From G965232465 sp965276005 (lineage in GTDB: Bacteria; Pseudomonadota; Alphaproteobacteria; JAQWUY01): a stretch of 64,000 nt of DNA. The stretch covers positions 2,790,001-2,854,000 of the forward strand of contig OZ254962.1 of NCBI GenBank assembly GCA_965276005.1, in the 5' to 3' direction. The notes beneath the pieces are model-generated. The model did not search any database. It saw nothing but the letters and a program-made list of their open reading frames with translations, and was not told where the DNA came from. The position numbers and the translations under genes are program-made. Positions 9,294 to 17,319 of the stretch are shown piece after piece; the first letter of the stretch is position 1, and the number at the start of each line of letters is the position of its first letter.

Positions 9294-10344
9294 TACGCAA
9301 CATGTTACCCCCCAATCCCCCGCTGTCCGCTTAGGGTGGCTAGATGGCTTGCGGGGTTGGGCGATTTTATTGGTTGTGGGGATTCATGTGTGGATAAAGG
9401 TTAATCTTGGCGTCGAACAAAATATATCTTTGGCGTCCGATGGTGATATGGGATTGATTTTCGGCAATGGCACATGGGGGGTACAGCTGTTTTACATGAT
9501 AAGTGGATTTACTATGTGTTATATGTGGCATTATTACAAACAATCCCTTCATAAAATCCGTGATTTCTTTATTCGCAGGCTTTGCCGTTTGGCACCGATG
9601 ATGTATGTTGCTATTTTTGTGGCGGTGGTATCGGGCAATGATCCCTTTGATATGTGGCGGTTGCTGTTATCCCTGTTGTTCTTAACCGACTTTGCCCCGT
9701 ACAGTATGGGGAGTTATGCCCCCGCAGGCACCACTATCGATTTGGAATTTACTTTTTATCTGCTGTTTCCACTGTTGGTGCCATATATGCACAAGTGGTG
9801 GTTGTCGGTTATTTTTGCCGTTATAAGCATGGCATGGAGCTATATGTCCCCCGCATTAGGGTATCCTTTTCATACACATTTTATTTTGGCACAGGCGGTT
9901 ATGTTTGTTATTGGTGGCTATGTGTACCACTTGGTATCGCATCAATGGGGCAAAAAAGTTTTTGATAATTATTGGCTGATGCCGATTGTGTTTATAGGGA
10001 CTCTTTGGCTTGATGACCAAGTGTGGCTATATCCGTTTCACTTTGTATTGATGGGGGGGCTGTATGGTGTTTTTATGATGGCTGTAGCGTATACAAAAAT
10101 CCCGCTATTTGATAATAAATTCATGCGATTAATGGGGATTTTGAGTTTTAGTATATACTTAATTCACCCGACAGTTGTTGCCGCTATTGCCGGGGAATTA
10201 AAAGTGTATGGCGGTTTGGCATACGGGGTTGTGGGTATGGTTATGACTTTAATTCCCACCACTTTGATATGTTGGCTCACCTATACTTATATTGAGAAAA
10301 AAGGTATAAAGTTTGGTAAAAGTCTGATTCAGAGGCTGCGATAA
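9286..10344 (+). CDS. Acyltransferase 3 family membrane O-acyltransferase (tandem copy 2)
   Basis: 352 residues, closely similar along its whole length to the preceding AT3 gene: the same N-terminal block, SYAPAGTTIDLE near the middle, and FSIYLIHP near the C-terminus. The pair looks like a tandem duplication followed by divergence, mainly in loops and in residues 27-50 after the catalytic histidine, so the two copies may acetylate different positions or sugars. Start ATG at 9286 inside the end of copy 1; stop overlaps the next ATG (TAATG). Confidence 0.85.
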   Translation: MPNTQHVTPQSPAVRLGWLDGLRGWAILLVVGIHVWIKVNLGVEQNISLASDGDMGLIFGNGTWGVQLFYMISGFTMCYMWHYYKQSLHKIRDFFIRRLCRLAPMMYVAIFVAVVSGNDPFDMWRLLLSLLFLTDFAPYSMGSYAPAGTTIDLEFTFYLLFPLLVPYMHKWWLSVIFAVISMAWSYMSPALGYPFHTHFILAQAVMFVIGGYVYHLVSHQWGKKVFDNYWLMPIVFIGTLWLDDQVWLYPFHFVLMGGLYGVFMMAVAYTKIPLFDNKFMRLMGILSFSIYLIHPTVVAAIAGELKVYGGLAYGVVGMVMTLIPTTLICWLTYTYIEKKGIKFGKSLIQRLR

Positions 10345-10868
10345 TGGCTATTGATTTTGACATACAACAATCGGATAAAATTGCCGGGGTATATATTATT
10401 ACACCGACTATTGCCAAAGATGTACGGGGCAATATTTGGACGGCGTTTTTGCAATCTGATATACAGGCTTTGGTCGGGGATACAGTGGCATTTAAGCACG
10501 ATAAGTTTTCCCTAAGCAGGAAAAATGTCCTGCGGGGTATTCACGGGGATACGAAATCTTGGAAATTGGTCACCGCTGTATATGGACAGATACAGCAAGT
10601 CGTTGTCGATATGCGTAAAGATTCCCCCACATACTTACAATGGCAAGATTTTATTATTGGTCACAAGAATCAACGGCTTATTTTGATACCGCCACAGCTG
10701 GGAAATGCCTATTGTGTGCTGAGCGATAATACGGTATATTATTACAAGCTGGCATACGACGGGGCGTATATGGATGCGGATGAACAATTTTCTGTCAAAT
10801 GGAACGACCCAAAAATTGCCATAAAGTGGCGGGTGAAAACCCCCATTTTATCCGCAAGAGACAAGTAA
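10344..10868 (+). CDS. RmlC-like nucleotide-sugar C3/C5-epimerase (cupin)
   Basis: 174 residues. Belongs to the dTDP-4-dehydrorhamnose 3,5-epimerase family: DVRGN near residue 27, the catalytic histidine His67 in VLRGIHGD, LIPPQLGNAYCVLSD at 115-128, YYYKLAYD, and the C-terminal WNDP and PILSARD. There are no dTDP-rhamnose genes (rmlA, rmlB, rmlD) here, so the likely substrate is a GDP-4-keto-6-deoxy sugar from Gmd. That would parallel the separate C3/C5-epimerases of Campylobacter deoxyheptose pathways. Substrate is inferred. Confidence 0.8.
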   Translation: MAIDFDIQQSDKIAGVYIITPTIAKDVRGNIWTAFLQSDIQALVGDTVAFKHDKFSLSRKNVLRGIHGDTKSWKLVTAVYGQIQQVVVDMRKDSPTYLQWQDFIIGHKNQRLILIPPQLGNAYCVLSDNTVYYYKLAYDGAYMDADEQFSVKWNDPKIAIKWRVKTPILSARDK

Positions 10869-10895
10869 CATGAGACACACAATCAGGAGCATAAA

Positions 10896-11312
10896 ATGGC
10901 AATATACGAAATAAAAGATGGTAACACAATTCTAGCACGGCATATTACCGCCGAAGAATGGCACAAAGGGGGATTAAACTTTTTTTCTAACGACAGCGAA
11001 TTTATTCAGGTCGGGACTTGGGGGTATGACAGTGGCAAACACTTGCTTGCCCACGAACACAATGTGGTACCCCGTAACACGGATATTACCCAAGAAGCCT
11101 TGTATATTAAACAAGGCAAAATCAAAGCCACCATTTATAACTTAAACCGTCAACAAGTGGGCGAATGGATCGGTGAGACGGGGGACATTATAATTTTACT
11201 GCGGGGCGGGCATAGTTATGATATACTAGCAGACGACACGCAAGTGCTCGAGATAAAAAACGGACCATACCCGGGGGCAGAGACCGACCGGGTTCGTTAT
11301 GAGAATGTATAA
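10896..11312 (+). CDS. Small cupin protein of polysaccharide loci
   Basis: 138 residues. A single cupin barrel: HEHN with further acidic and His residues for a metal, EALYIKQGKIKATIYN, GDIIILLRGGHSYDIL, and a closing IKNGPYPGAETDRVRYE. This cupin type often lies next to sugar epimerase and acyltransferase genes in capsule and O-antigen clusters. It lacks the RGxHAH signature of FdtA ketoisomerases. Function not known. Preceded by a caggag-like ribosome-binding site. Confidence 0.65.
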   Translation: MAIYEIKDGNTILARHITAEEWHKGGLNFFSNDSEFIQVGTWGYDSGKHLLAHEHNVVPRNTDITQEALYIKQGKIKATIYNLNRQQVGEWIGETGDIIILLRGGHSYDILADDTQVLEIKNGPYPGAETDRVRYENV

Positions 11313-11320
11313 GGGGCTTT

Positions 11321-11908
11321 ATGTTAGATAATATTTTTTTTGATGTGTCGAAATTAAAAAAAGTCGGTAAAAATGTGATTATCGGCAAAACCGTGCGGAT
11401 TCGATACCCCGAATTGGTAGAAATTGGTGATAATTGTATTATCGATGATTTTACTTATATTTCCACAGGATTAAAGCTAGGTGATATGGTACACATATCT
11501 TCCGGTACCAAGATTATAGGGGGGCGACAAGTCACGGTTACGATGGGCGATTTTTCCACTACTGCCCCCAATGTGGTGTTAGCGGCGGGATCGGATGATT
11601 ACCTAGATGGTTTGGCAACACCGATAGTGCCAACAGAGTATAAAGGCAATGTAAAATTTTGTGATATGTCTATAGGTAAACACTGTATTATTGGTGCGAA
11701 CAGTACTATCGACACGGAGGTTAATTTGTTAGAGGGGGTGTGTATAGGTGCCAACAGCTTTTTAAAAGATACACCGAAACCATACCAAGTATGGGGTGGA
11801 TGTCCCGCAAGATTTTTGAAAAATCGGCATAAAGACAGTATCTTGTATTATGAAAAACAATTTAGGGAAAAACAACACATGATATTTGATAGTACAAATA
11901 AAATTTAG
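11321..11908 (+). CDS. Hexapeptide-repeat (left-handed beta-helix) acyltransferase, tandem copy 1
   Basis: 195 residues. Repeated I-G-x-x-x hexads (VIIGKTV, VEIGDNCIIDDF, VHISSGTKIIGG, CIIGANSTI) form a left-handed beta-helix, and the end VWGGCPARFLKNR is the family's usual closing motif. Such enzymes N- or O-acetylate nucleotide sugars; a 4-amino sugar made by the downstream aminotransferase is a plausible acceptor. In the region where copy 2 has VMEKHSMLAPYAM it has IGKHCIIGANS, so the active-site loops differ. Closely similar to the next gene at the N-terminus. Confidence 0.8.
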   Translation: MLDNIFFDVSKLKKVGKNVIIGKTVRIRYPELVEIGDNCIIDDFTYISTGLKLGDMVHISSGTKIIGGRQVTVTMGDFSTTAPNVVLAAGSDDYLDGLATPIVPTEYKGNVKFCDMSIGKHCIIGANSTIDTEVNLLEGVCIGANSFLKDTPKPYQVWGGCPARFLKNRHKDSILYYEKQFREKQHMIFDSTNKI

Positions 11909-11919
11909 GGTCTGTGCGT

Positions 11920-12483
11920 ATGGTGGATAATATTTTTTTTGATGTATCGAAACTCAAAAAGATCGGTAAAAATGTCATTATCGGTAAAACAGTTCGTATG
12001 CGTTATCCGCAACTGGTAGAAATTGGTGACAATTGTATTATCGATGATTTTACTTATATTTCCACAGGTTTAAAATTGGGGCGAAATGTGCATATATCGG
12101 CAGGGTCTCAGATTATCGGTGGATCTTCTGTGACGGTGAGTATTGGCGATTTTTGCGGCGTGTCGGCACACTGTATGCTGATTGCCGGCAGTGACGATTT
12201 TATGAATGGTATGAACGGTAGCAATATTCCAAAACAATACCATGGCAACATGCGGTTTGGCAATATTGTAATGGAAAAGCACAGTATGCTTGCCCCTTAT
12301 GCGATGATTATGCCGGGAGTAACAGTGGCGGAAGGTACAGTAATAGATTCGTACTCTAGAGTGAAACGCAACACAAAGCCATGGTATTTGTATGTGGGCA
12401 ACCCCGCAAAACCGATTATGCCCCGTAACCGTGAAACCATAGTGCAATACGAACAACGGTTTTTTGAAGATAACGCACTATAG
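11920..12483 (+). CDS. Hexapeptide-repeat acyltransferase, tandem copy 2
   Basis: 187 residues from ATG 11920, chosen over GTG 11914 because MVDNIFFDVSKLKK aligns with MLDNIFFDVSKLKK of copy 1 and an AGGG lies nine bases upstream. The first 60 residues are nearly the same as copy 1; the later hexads differ, and the end YVGNPAKPIMPRN is typical of sugar acetyltransferases. Likely a duplicated pair whose members now have different acceptors. Confidence 0.8.
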   Translation: MVDNIFFDVSKLKKIGKNVIIGKTVRMRYPQLVEIGDNCIIDDFTYISTGLKLGRNVHISAGSQIIGGSSVTVSIGDFCGVSAHCMLIAGSDDFMNGMNGSNIPKQYHGNMRFGNIVMEKHSMLAPYAMIMPGVTVAEGTVIDSYSRVKRNTKPWYLYVGNPAKPIMPRNRETIVQYEQRFFEDNAL

Positions 12484-12500
12484 CATATTGGGAAAGTAAA

Positions 12501-13628
12501 ATGAGCGATTTTATACCACAAATGATACCTTGGTTTGGTAATGAAGAAGCGGAGGCTATGGATACATATATGCGATCTGGTGGGTTCTTGATGGAATTTA
12601 AACAAACCGAAGCCTTTGAACAGATGATTGCCGAATATACAGGGGCAAAACATGCTATAGTTGTAAACAATGGCACCATATCTTTGACGATGGCGGCGAT
12701 GGTGTGTGGGGTGCAGGCGGGGGACGAAGTGATTGTCCCTAATTACACTATGATTGCCACCCCCAACAGTATAAAAATGATAGGGGCGGTACCCGTGTTT
12801 GTCGATGTGTGTGCGGAGTCGTTGTGTCTGGATTATGAACAAACAAAATCGGCGATTACCGACAAAACCAAAGCCATTATACTGGTCAACGCTAATGGTC
12901 GCTATCCAAAGGAAGGTATACAAGCGTTTAAGGACTTGGCGGACGCCCACCATATAGCGTTCATCGAAGATTCTGCCCAAGCATTGGGATCGTTTTATCC
13001 CGCCACTGACACCGCCCCTAAACAGCATATGGGGACGGTCGGGACAGTGGGATCGTTTAGTTTTTCTGTCCCCAAAGTGATTTCTACCGGACAAGGCGGG
13101 GCGTTGGTGACCAATGATGAGGGTTTGGCACAAAAAATACGCAAGCTGAAAGACTTTGGACGCTCGGGCGGGGGCACAGATATACACGACAGCATCGGTT
13201 GGAATTTCAAATTTACCGATATGCAGGCAGTGGTCGGCATCGAACAAATGAAAAAATTACCATGGCGGGTGACCCGTAAAAAACAAATGCTAAAACGCTA
13301 TCAACGCAACCTTGCGGATATACAACAAGTATCATTTTTTGCACAGGATTTAGAAAATACCACCCCATGGTTTATAGATGTATTGGTATCTAAAAATCGT
13401 GACGGGTTATGTGCATATTTAAAACAAAACGGTGTCGGCAGCCGGGTTATGTATCCCCCTATTAACAAACAACAATGTTATCAAGTAGCGGGCGATTACC
13501 CCGTGTCGAACACAGTCGGCGAACAAGGACTATGGTTGCCGTCTAGCAGCCAATTGACAGACGCAGAAATTGATAAAGTATGTGCGATGATCAAACAATT
13601 TTTTATGAAACATGAACAGGCATTTTAA
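12501..13628 (+). CDS. DegT/DnrJ/EryC1/StrS PLP aminotransferase, perosamine-synthase-like
   Basis: 375 residues. Transfers an amino group to a keto-sugar nucleotide. NNGTISLTMA binds PLP phosphate, FIEDSAQALGS holds the pyridine-contacting Asp, and the lysine in SFSVPKVISTGQGGA is the Schiff-base residue, so it is an aminotransferase and not a ColD-type dehydratase. With gmd upstream, GDP-4-keto-6-deoxymannose is the natural substrate, giving GDP-perosamine (inference). The stop is followed directly by the ATG of the reductase gene. Confidence 0.85.
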   Translation: MSDFIPQMIPWFGNEEAEAMDTYMRSGGFLMEFKQTEAFEQMIAEYTGAKHAIVVNNGTISLTMAAMVCGVQAGDEVIVPNYTMIATPNSIKMIGAVPVFVDVCAESLCLDYEQTKSAITDKTKAIILVNANGRYPKEGIQAFKDLADAHHIAFIEDSAQALGSFYPATDTAPKQHMGTVGTVGSFSFSVPKVISTGQGGALVTNDEGLAQKIRKLKDFGRSGGGTDIHDSIGWNFKFTDMQAVVGIEQMKKLPWRVTRKKQMLKRYQRNLADIQQVSFFAQDLENTTPWFIDVLVSKNRDGLCAYLKQNGVGSRVMYPPINKQQCYQVAGDYPVSNTVGEQGLWLPSSSQLTDAEIDKVCAMIKQFFMKHEQAF

Positions 13629-14585
13629 ATGGGTATTTTTACACTGGACAACAAAAAAGTATTTGTCGCCGGACACAATGGTATGGTTGGCAGTGCCATA
13701 TGCCGGGCATTGCAACACTATCAAGGCGTGCAATGGGTCAATCGCAACCGCAACCAACTGGATTTAATGGATAATCTTGCAGTTACGGAGTTTTTTGCCA
13801 GTGAAAAACCACAAGTGGTATTTTTTGCCGCCGCCAAAGTAGGGGGTATTGTTGCCAATATGACATACCCAGCAGATTTTATCTATCAGAATATCACTAT
13901 TCAAAATAATGTCATACATAACGCATGTGTACACGGCGTAGAAAAACTGGTGTTTTTGGCATCTAGTGCTATTTATCCAAAAAATACACCTAATCCCATA
14001 CCCGAATCAGCGTTGTTAAGTGGACATTTGGAACCATCCAATGATGCGTATGCAGTAGCAAAAATTGCCGGCATTAAAATGTGCCAAGCATACCGCAAAC
14101 AATACGGATTCGACGCCATAAGTGTTATTCCCTGCAATTTGTATGGATATGGCGATACATACCACCCTAAAAATAGCCATGTGCTACCCAGTTTAATACA
14201 TAGGTTTCACGAGGCAAAAATAAACAATGCCCCCACCGTTGCCATATGGGGTACAGGTAAAGTGTTAAGGGAATTTTTATTTAGCGAAGATGCGGGACAG
14301 GGTATCGTTTTTGCCTGTGAAAATTACAGCGATATGGCACCAGTGAATTTGGGCTATGGTGCAGATGTAACCATTGCCGAACTGGCATACACAATCAAAG
14401 ATGTGGTTGGCTACAAAGGAAAAATCGTGTTCGACACCACCAAACCAGAAGGCATTCAAAGAAAATTGATCGACAGCAGTACCATCAAAAATGTAGGCTG
14501 GCAACCCCACTATGACCTGCGAAGTGGCATTGAAAATGTGTACGCAGACTTTGTATTGTTATATCAATCGGAAAAAGGATTATGA
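13629..14585 (+). CDS. GDP-L-fucose synthase-like reductase lacking the epimerase cysteine
   Basis: 318 residues. SDR features: GHNGMVG at 15-21, KVGGI at 70-74, catalytic Ser in SSAIYPK at 112-118, Tyr141 and Lys145 in NDAYAVAK, and the His of NSHVLPSL. The E. coli enzyme epimerises C3/C5 using a cysteine in SSCIYP and that histidine; here the cysteine is alanine (A114). It may therefore reduce C4 but epimerise poorly, leaving that step to the RmlC-like gene about 3 kb upstream. The product may be GDP-fucose or another deoxyhexose. Confidence 0.85.
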   Translation: MGIFTLDNKKVFVAGHNGMVGSAICRALQHYQGVQWVNRNRNQLDLMDNLAVTEFFASEKPQVVFFAAAKVGGIVANMTYPADFIYQNITIQNNVIHNACVHGVEKLVFLASSAIYPKNTPNPIPESALLSGHLEPSNDAYAVAKIAGIKMCQAYRKQYGFDAISVIPCNLYGYGDTYHPKNSHVLPSLIHRFHEAKINNAPTVAIWGTGKVLREFLFSEDAGQGIVFACENYSDMAPVNLGYGADVTIAELAYTIKDVVGYKGKIVFDTTKPEGIQRKLIDSSTIKNVGWQPHYDLRSGIENVYADFVLLYQSEKGL

Positions 14586-14625
14586 TGTAAATGTATCACA
14601 CAATATATTATAGATTGGAAAGATC

Positions 14626-16110
14626 ATGAAAGCTGTTATACTTGCCGCAGGTATTGGAAGCCGGTTGCGACCTATGACAAATGACATGCCAAAATCGATG
14701 GTTCAGGTGGCGGGTATTCCCATTATACGACATCAAGTAAATGCTTATAAACGGTCGGGTGTAACGGAAATAATCATTGTGATTGGGTATTGTGGTGATA
14801 AAATTGTGTCGCATTTTTTACATGAAAAAGATGTGCAAATAATATTTGTGAAAAATATTGATTACGAAAATACAAATAATATGTATTCTTTGTATTTGTC
14901 ACGACATGAGATTGCTGGTAGTGCATTTTATCTGAGTAATGCCGATGTGGTTTTTGAGGCGAGTATACTAGATATATACACGGGAATAGAGAGTTGCATT
15001 TTTGTGGATAAAACGCAGTATAATGTGGAATCTATGAAAGTCGTAACAGATGGTGAAAACCGCATACAAACTATTGCTAAAACAATTGACGAAAGTACAT
15101 ATTCCGCATTGTCCATAGATGTGTATAAATTTGATGTTGAGGATGGATATATTTTGTTGTCCCATGTTACAGACATCATAGAAAAAGGTAGTAATTTAAC
15201 AAATTGGACAGAGGTTGCCCTCAAAGAACTTTTTGAAGAAAAAAGATTTAACCCACTTGCCATTGACATACATGATAAAAAATGGGTGGAAATAGATAAT
15301 TACGATGATTTAACGATTGCTGATAAAAAGTTTTCTGTTTTTGATTTTACCTTAGCGTCATATGACACCTTGGTGTTCGACTTAGACGGTACTTTGTTTT
15401 TGGGGGATGTGCCAATTGAGTCCGCCATACAACAGGTGAACACATTGCTGAGAACTGATAAAAAGATATATTTTATAACTAATAACAGTTCCAAGACTAA
15501 ATGGCAATATGTAGAAAAATTATCACAGATGGGATTGTTTATTACGGTTGAAAATATCATATCCTCCATTGATAGTTTGTTGTATTTTTTACAGGCGAAT
15601 GCGGTTACAGATGCGTTTATGCTAGGCACTAAACAGGTATGTGATTACATACAGTCTTGTGGCATTAACCCCATTAGTGATAATCCAGAATATGTGGTTG
15701 TTGCATATGACACAGAACTAGATTATAAAAAGTTGGTTATGGCATGCGAACTTATTAATAGTGGTGTTGAATTTGTTGCTACACACGAAGATATGTTTTG
15801 TCCAACACCACAAGGTCCCATTCCTGACTGTGGTGCGATGACATGCTTAATAGAACACACTACATCCAAAAAAGTGAAGCATGTATTTGGTAAGCCCAAT
15901 GCAAATGTATTTAACCATATTAAGATGAATCCGACAAAAACAGTCATAATTGGTGACCGCTTGCACACAGATGGTATGTTGGCAAAAAATGTGGGTGCAG
16001 ATTATATTTTGGTATTATCTGGCGAAACTACAAGGGATATGATTGAGGGAAATGTGCATATACCGATTCATTTATGCTTAAAAGACTTTGGAGAATTGGA
16101 TTTTGTCTAA
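14626..16110 (+). CDS. Fusion: LicC-like cytidylyltransferase + HAD-IIA (NagD-type) phosphatase
   Basis: 494 residues, two enzymes in one chain. Residues 1-235 are a nucleotidyltransferase (LAAGIGSRLRP at 6-16, then MPKSMVQVAG; NTNNMYSL at 82-89 recalls LicC). Residues 245-494 are a HAD hydrolase (DLDGT at 252-256, ITNNSS for motif II, VIGDRLHTDG for the metal site). Because a CDP-glycerol transferase-like gene follows, it may make a CDP-polyol and trim a phosphate intermediate; CDP-choline is an alternative. It begins a more AT-rich stretch (to about 18.8 kb), which suggests separate acquisition. Ribosome-binding site GGAAAGA before the start. Confidence 0.75.
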   Translation: MKAVILAAGIGSRLRPMTNDMPKSMVQVAGIPIIRHQVNAYKRSGVTEIIIVIGYCGDKIVSHFLHEKDVQIIFVKNIDYENTNNMYSLYLSRHEIAGSAFYLSNADVVFEASILDIYTGIESCIFVDKTQYNVESMKVVTDGENRIQTIAKTIDESTYSALSIDVYKFDVEDGYILLSHVTDIIEKGSNLTNWTEVALKELFEEKRFNPLAIDIHDKKWVEIDNYDDLTIADKKFSVFDFTLASYDTLVFDLDGTLFLGDVPIESAIQQVNTLLRTDKKIYFITNNSSKTKWQYVEKLSQMGLFITVENIISSIDSLLYFLQANAVTDAFMLGTKQVCDYIQSCGINPISDNPEYVVVAYDTELDYKKLVMACELINSGVEFVATHEDMFCPTPQGPIPDCGAMTCLIEHTTSKKVKHVFGKPNANVFNHIKMNPTKTVIIGDRLHTDGMLAKNVGADYILVLSGETTRDMIEGNVHIPIHLCLKDFGELDFV

Positions 16111-16146
16111 TAAAATGAATGGATTGTATAGAAAGGGTGTTTTGCA

Positions 16147-17319
16147 ATGTATAAAGCTCTGTATTATGTGGTAAGAAATCTGTTGTTTTTTAAAACAGTA
16201 CTGTTCGGTAAATTTACACGGGATAATAACTTAGTATTCGTACAATCAGACTTAAAAGGTATTGTCGGTAATTGTAAATACGCAATGATGTCTATTCGAA
16301 AAAATTACCCAGAAAAAAAAATATATTGGTTGTTAAAAGATACCAATAGTGTATATGAAACAGAATTGGAAAAACATGGGGTTACAGCGATTATAAGACC
16401 TGATATACATCATACATTAAAGTCAAATTTTTATCATATGTATCTTATTACTAAGGCTAAATATATCTTAACGGATGGTAATTTTGCACAAAATTATTTG
16501 TCTTCTGGAGCCATTCAGATAGATTTTTGGCATGGTACACCATTGAAAAAAATCCGTTATGACCGGGAAGGGTATACCCTTCGTATATATTATAAGTTAT
16601 TTTGGTTTATAAATCGCAATAATTTTATGCATTCAGGATCATCGTATAGTGATGCGATGTTTTTGGCAAAAGCCGCACGATTGCCGAAACGAATGGTGCG
16701 AAACCTTGGTACCCCCTGTATCGCCCCCTTGGTGGATAAAGATGTGTATTTAAAAGAAGTACAGCAAAACCAACTATTGTACGATTTACATATAGAAAAT
16801 CAAAAATTTGATAGGGTATATCTTTATGCACCTACATTCAGGGATGATAAAAGTGACTTTATGGCACAATTGCATTTTGATATACATAAGTTAGAGTCTG
16901 TATGTCGCACAAAAAATATCCGTTTTTTAGTTAAACAACATGGGAGTTGTCATTTGAAAATATCTATAGATTCTGATTACATTAAAGTCTTGGATTCTAG
17001 TTATGATGGGATGATGTGTATTGCTATGTGTGATGTGTTGGTTAATGATTACAGCAGTATGTATTATTATGCAGTTGTGGCAAGGAAAAAAATTATTTTG
17101 ATGCATGGTGATATTGAAATATATATGCAAAACAGCCGTGATATTTACATAGAACGGTTGCGTCTGATGAGAGGGTACACTGTACAGGACTTTAATGAAT
17201 TGTGCTGTACAATAGAAAATGACACCCCCATACCAATCGTAGCACAAGATATTGTTGATTTGTATTGGGATGCTAAAAACTTGCAAAATCCATATAGGTT
17301 TTTAGAGGTTATTATATGA
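16147..17319 (+). CDS. CDP-glycerol glycerophosphotransferase family protein (TagB/TagF-like)
   Basis: 390 residues. Family motifs are clear: DFWHGTPLKK at 126-135, LYAPTFRDD near 230, and the NDYSSMYYY region near 302. In Gram-positives such enzymes add glycerol phosphate units from CDP-glycerol to make teichoic acid; in Gram-negatives they decorate capsule or LPS. The CDP-sugar fusion gene upstream would supply the donor. Membrane association is expected from the basic, aromatic N-terminus. Very AT-rich. Its end overlaps the flippase start by 4 bp. Confidence 0.82.
   Translation: MYKALYYVVRNLLFFKTVLFGKFTRDNNLVFVQSDLKGIVGNCKYAMMSIRKNYPEKKIYWLLKDTNSVYETELEKHGVTAIIRPDIHHTLKSNFYHMYLITKAKYILTDGNFAQNYLSSGAIQIDFWHGTPLKKIRYDREGYTLRIYYKLFWFINRNNFMHSGSSYSDAMFLAKAARLPKRMVRNLGTPCIAPLVDKDVYLKEVQQNQLLYDLHIENQKFDRVYLYAPTFRDDKSDFMAQLHFDIHKLESVCRTKNIRFLVKQHGSCHLKISIDSDYIKVLDSSYDGMMCIAMCDVLVNDYSSMYYYAVVARKKIILMHGDIEIYMQNSRDIYIERLRLMRGYTVQDFNELCCTIENDTPIPIVAQDIVDLYWDAKNLQNPYRFLEVII

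Noticed and set aside
12297..13247. 316-codon open frame opposite the aminotransferase gene
   Set aside because: Antisense of a clear PLP enzyme; His/Arg-rich composition typical of shadow frames.
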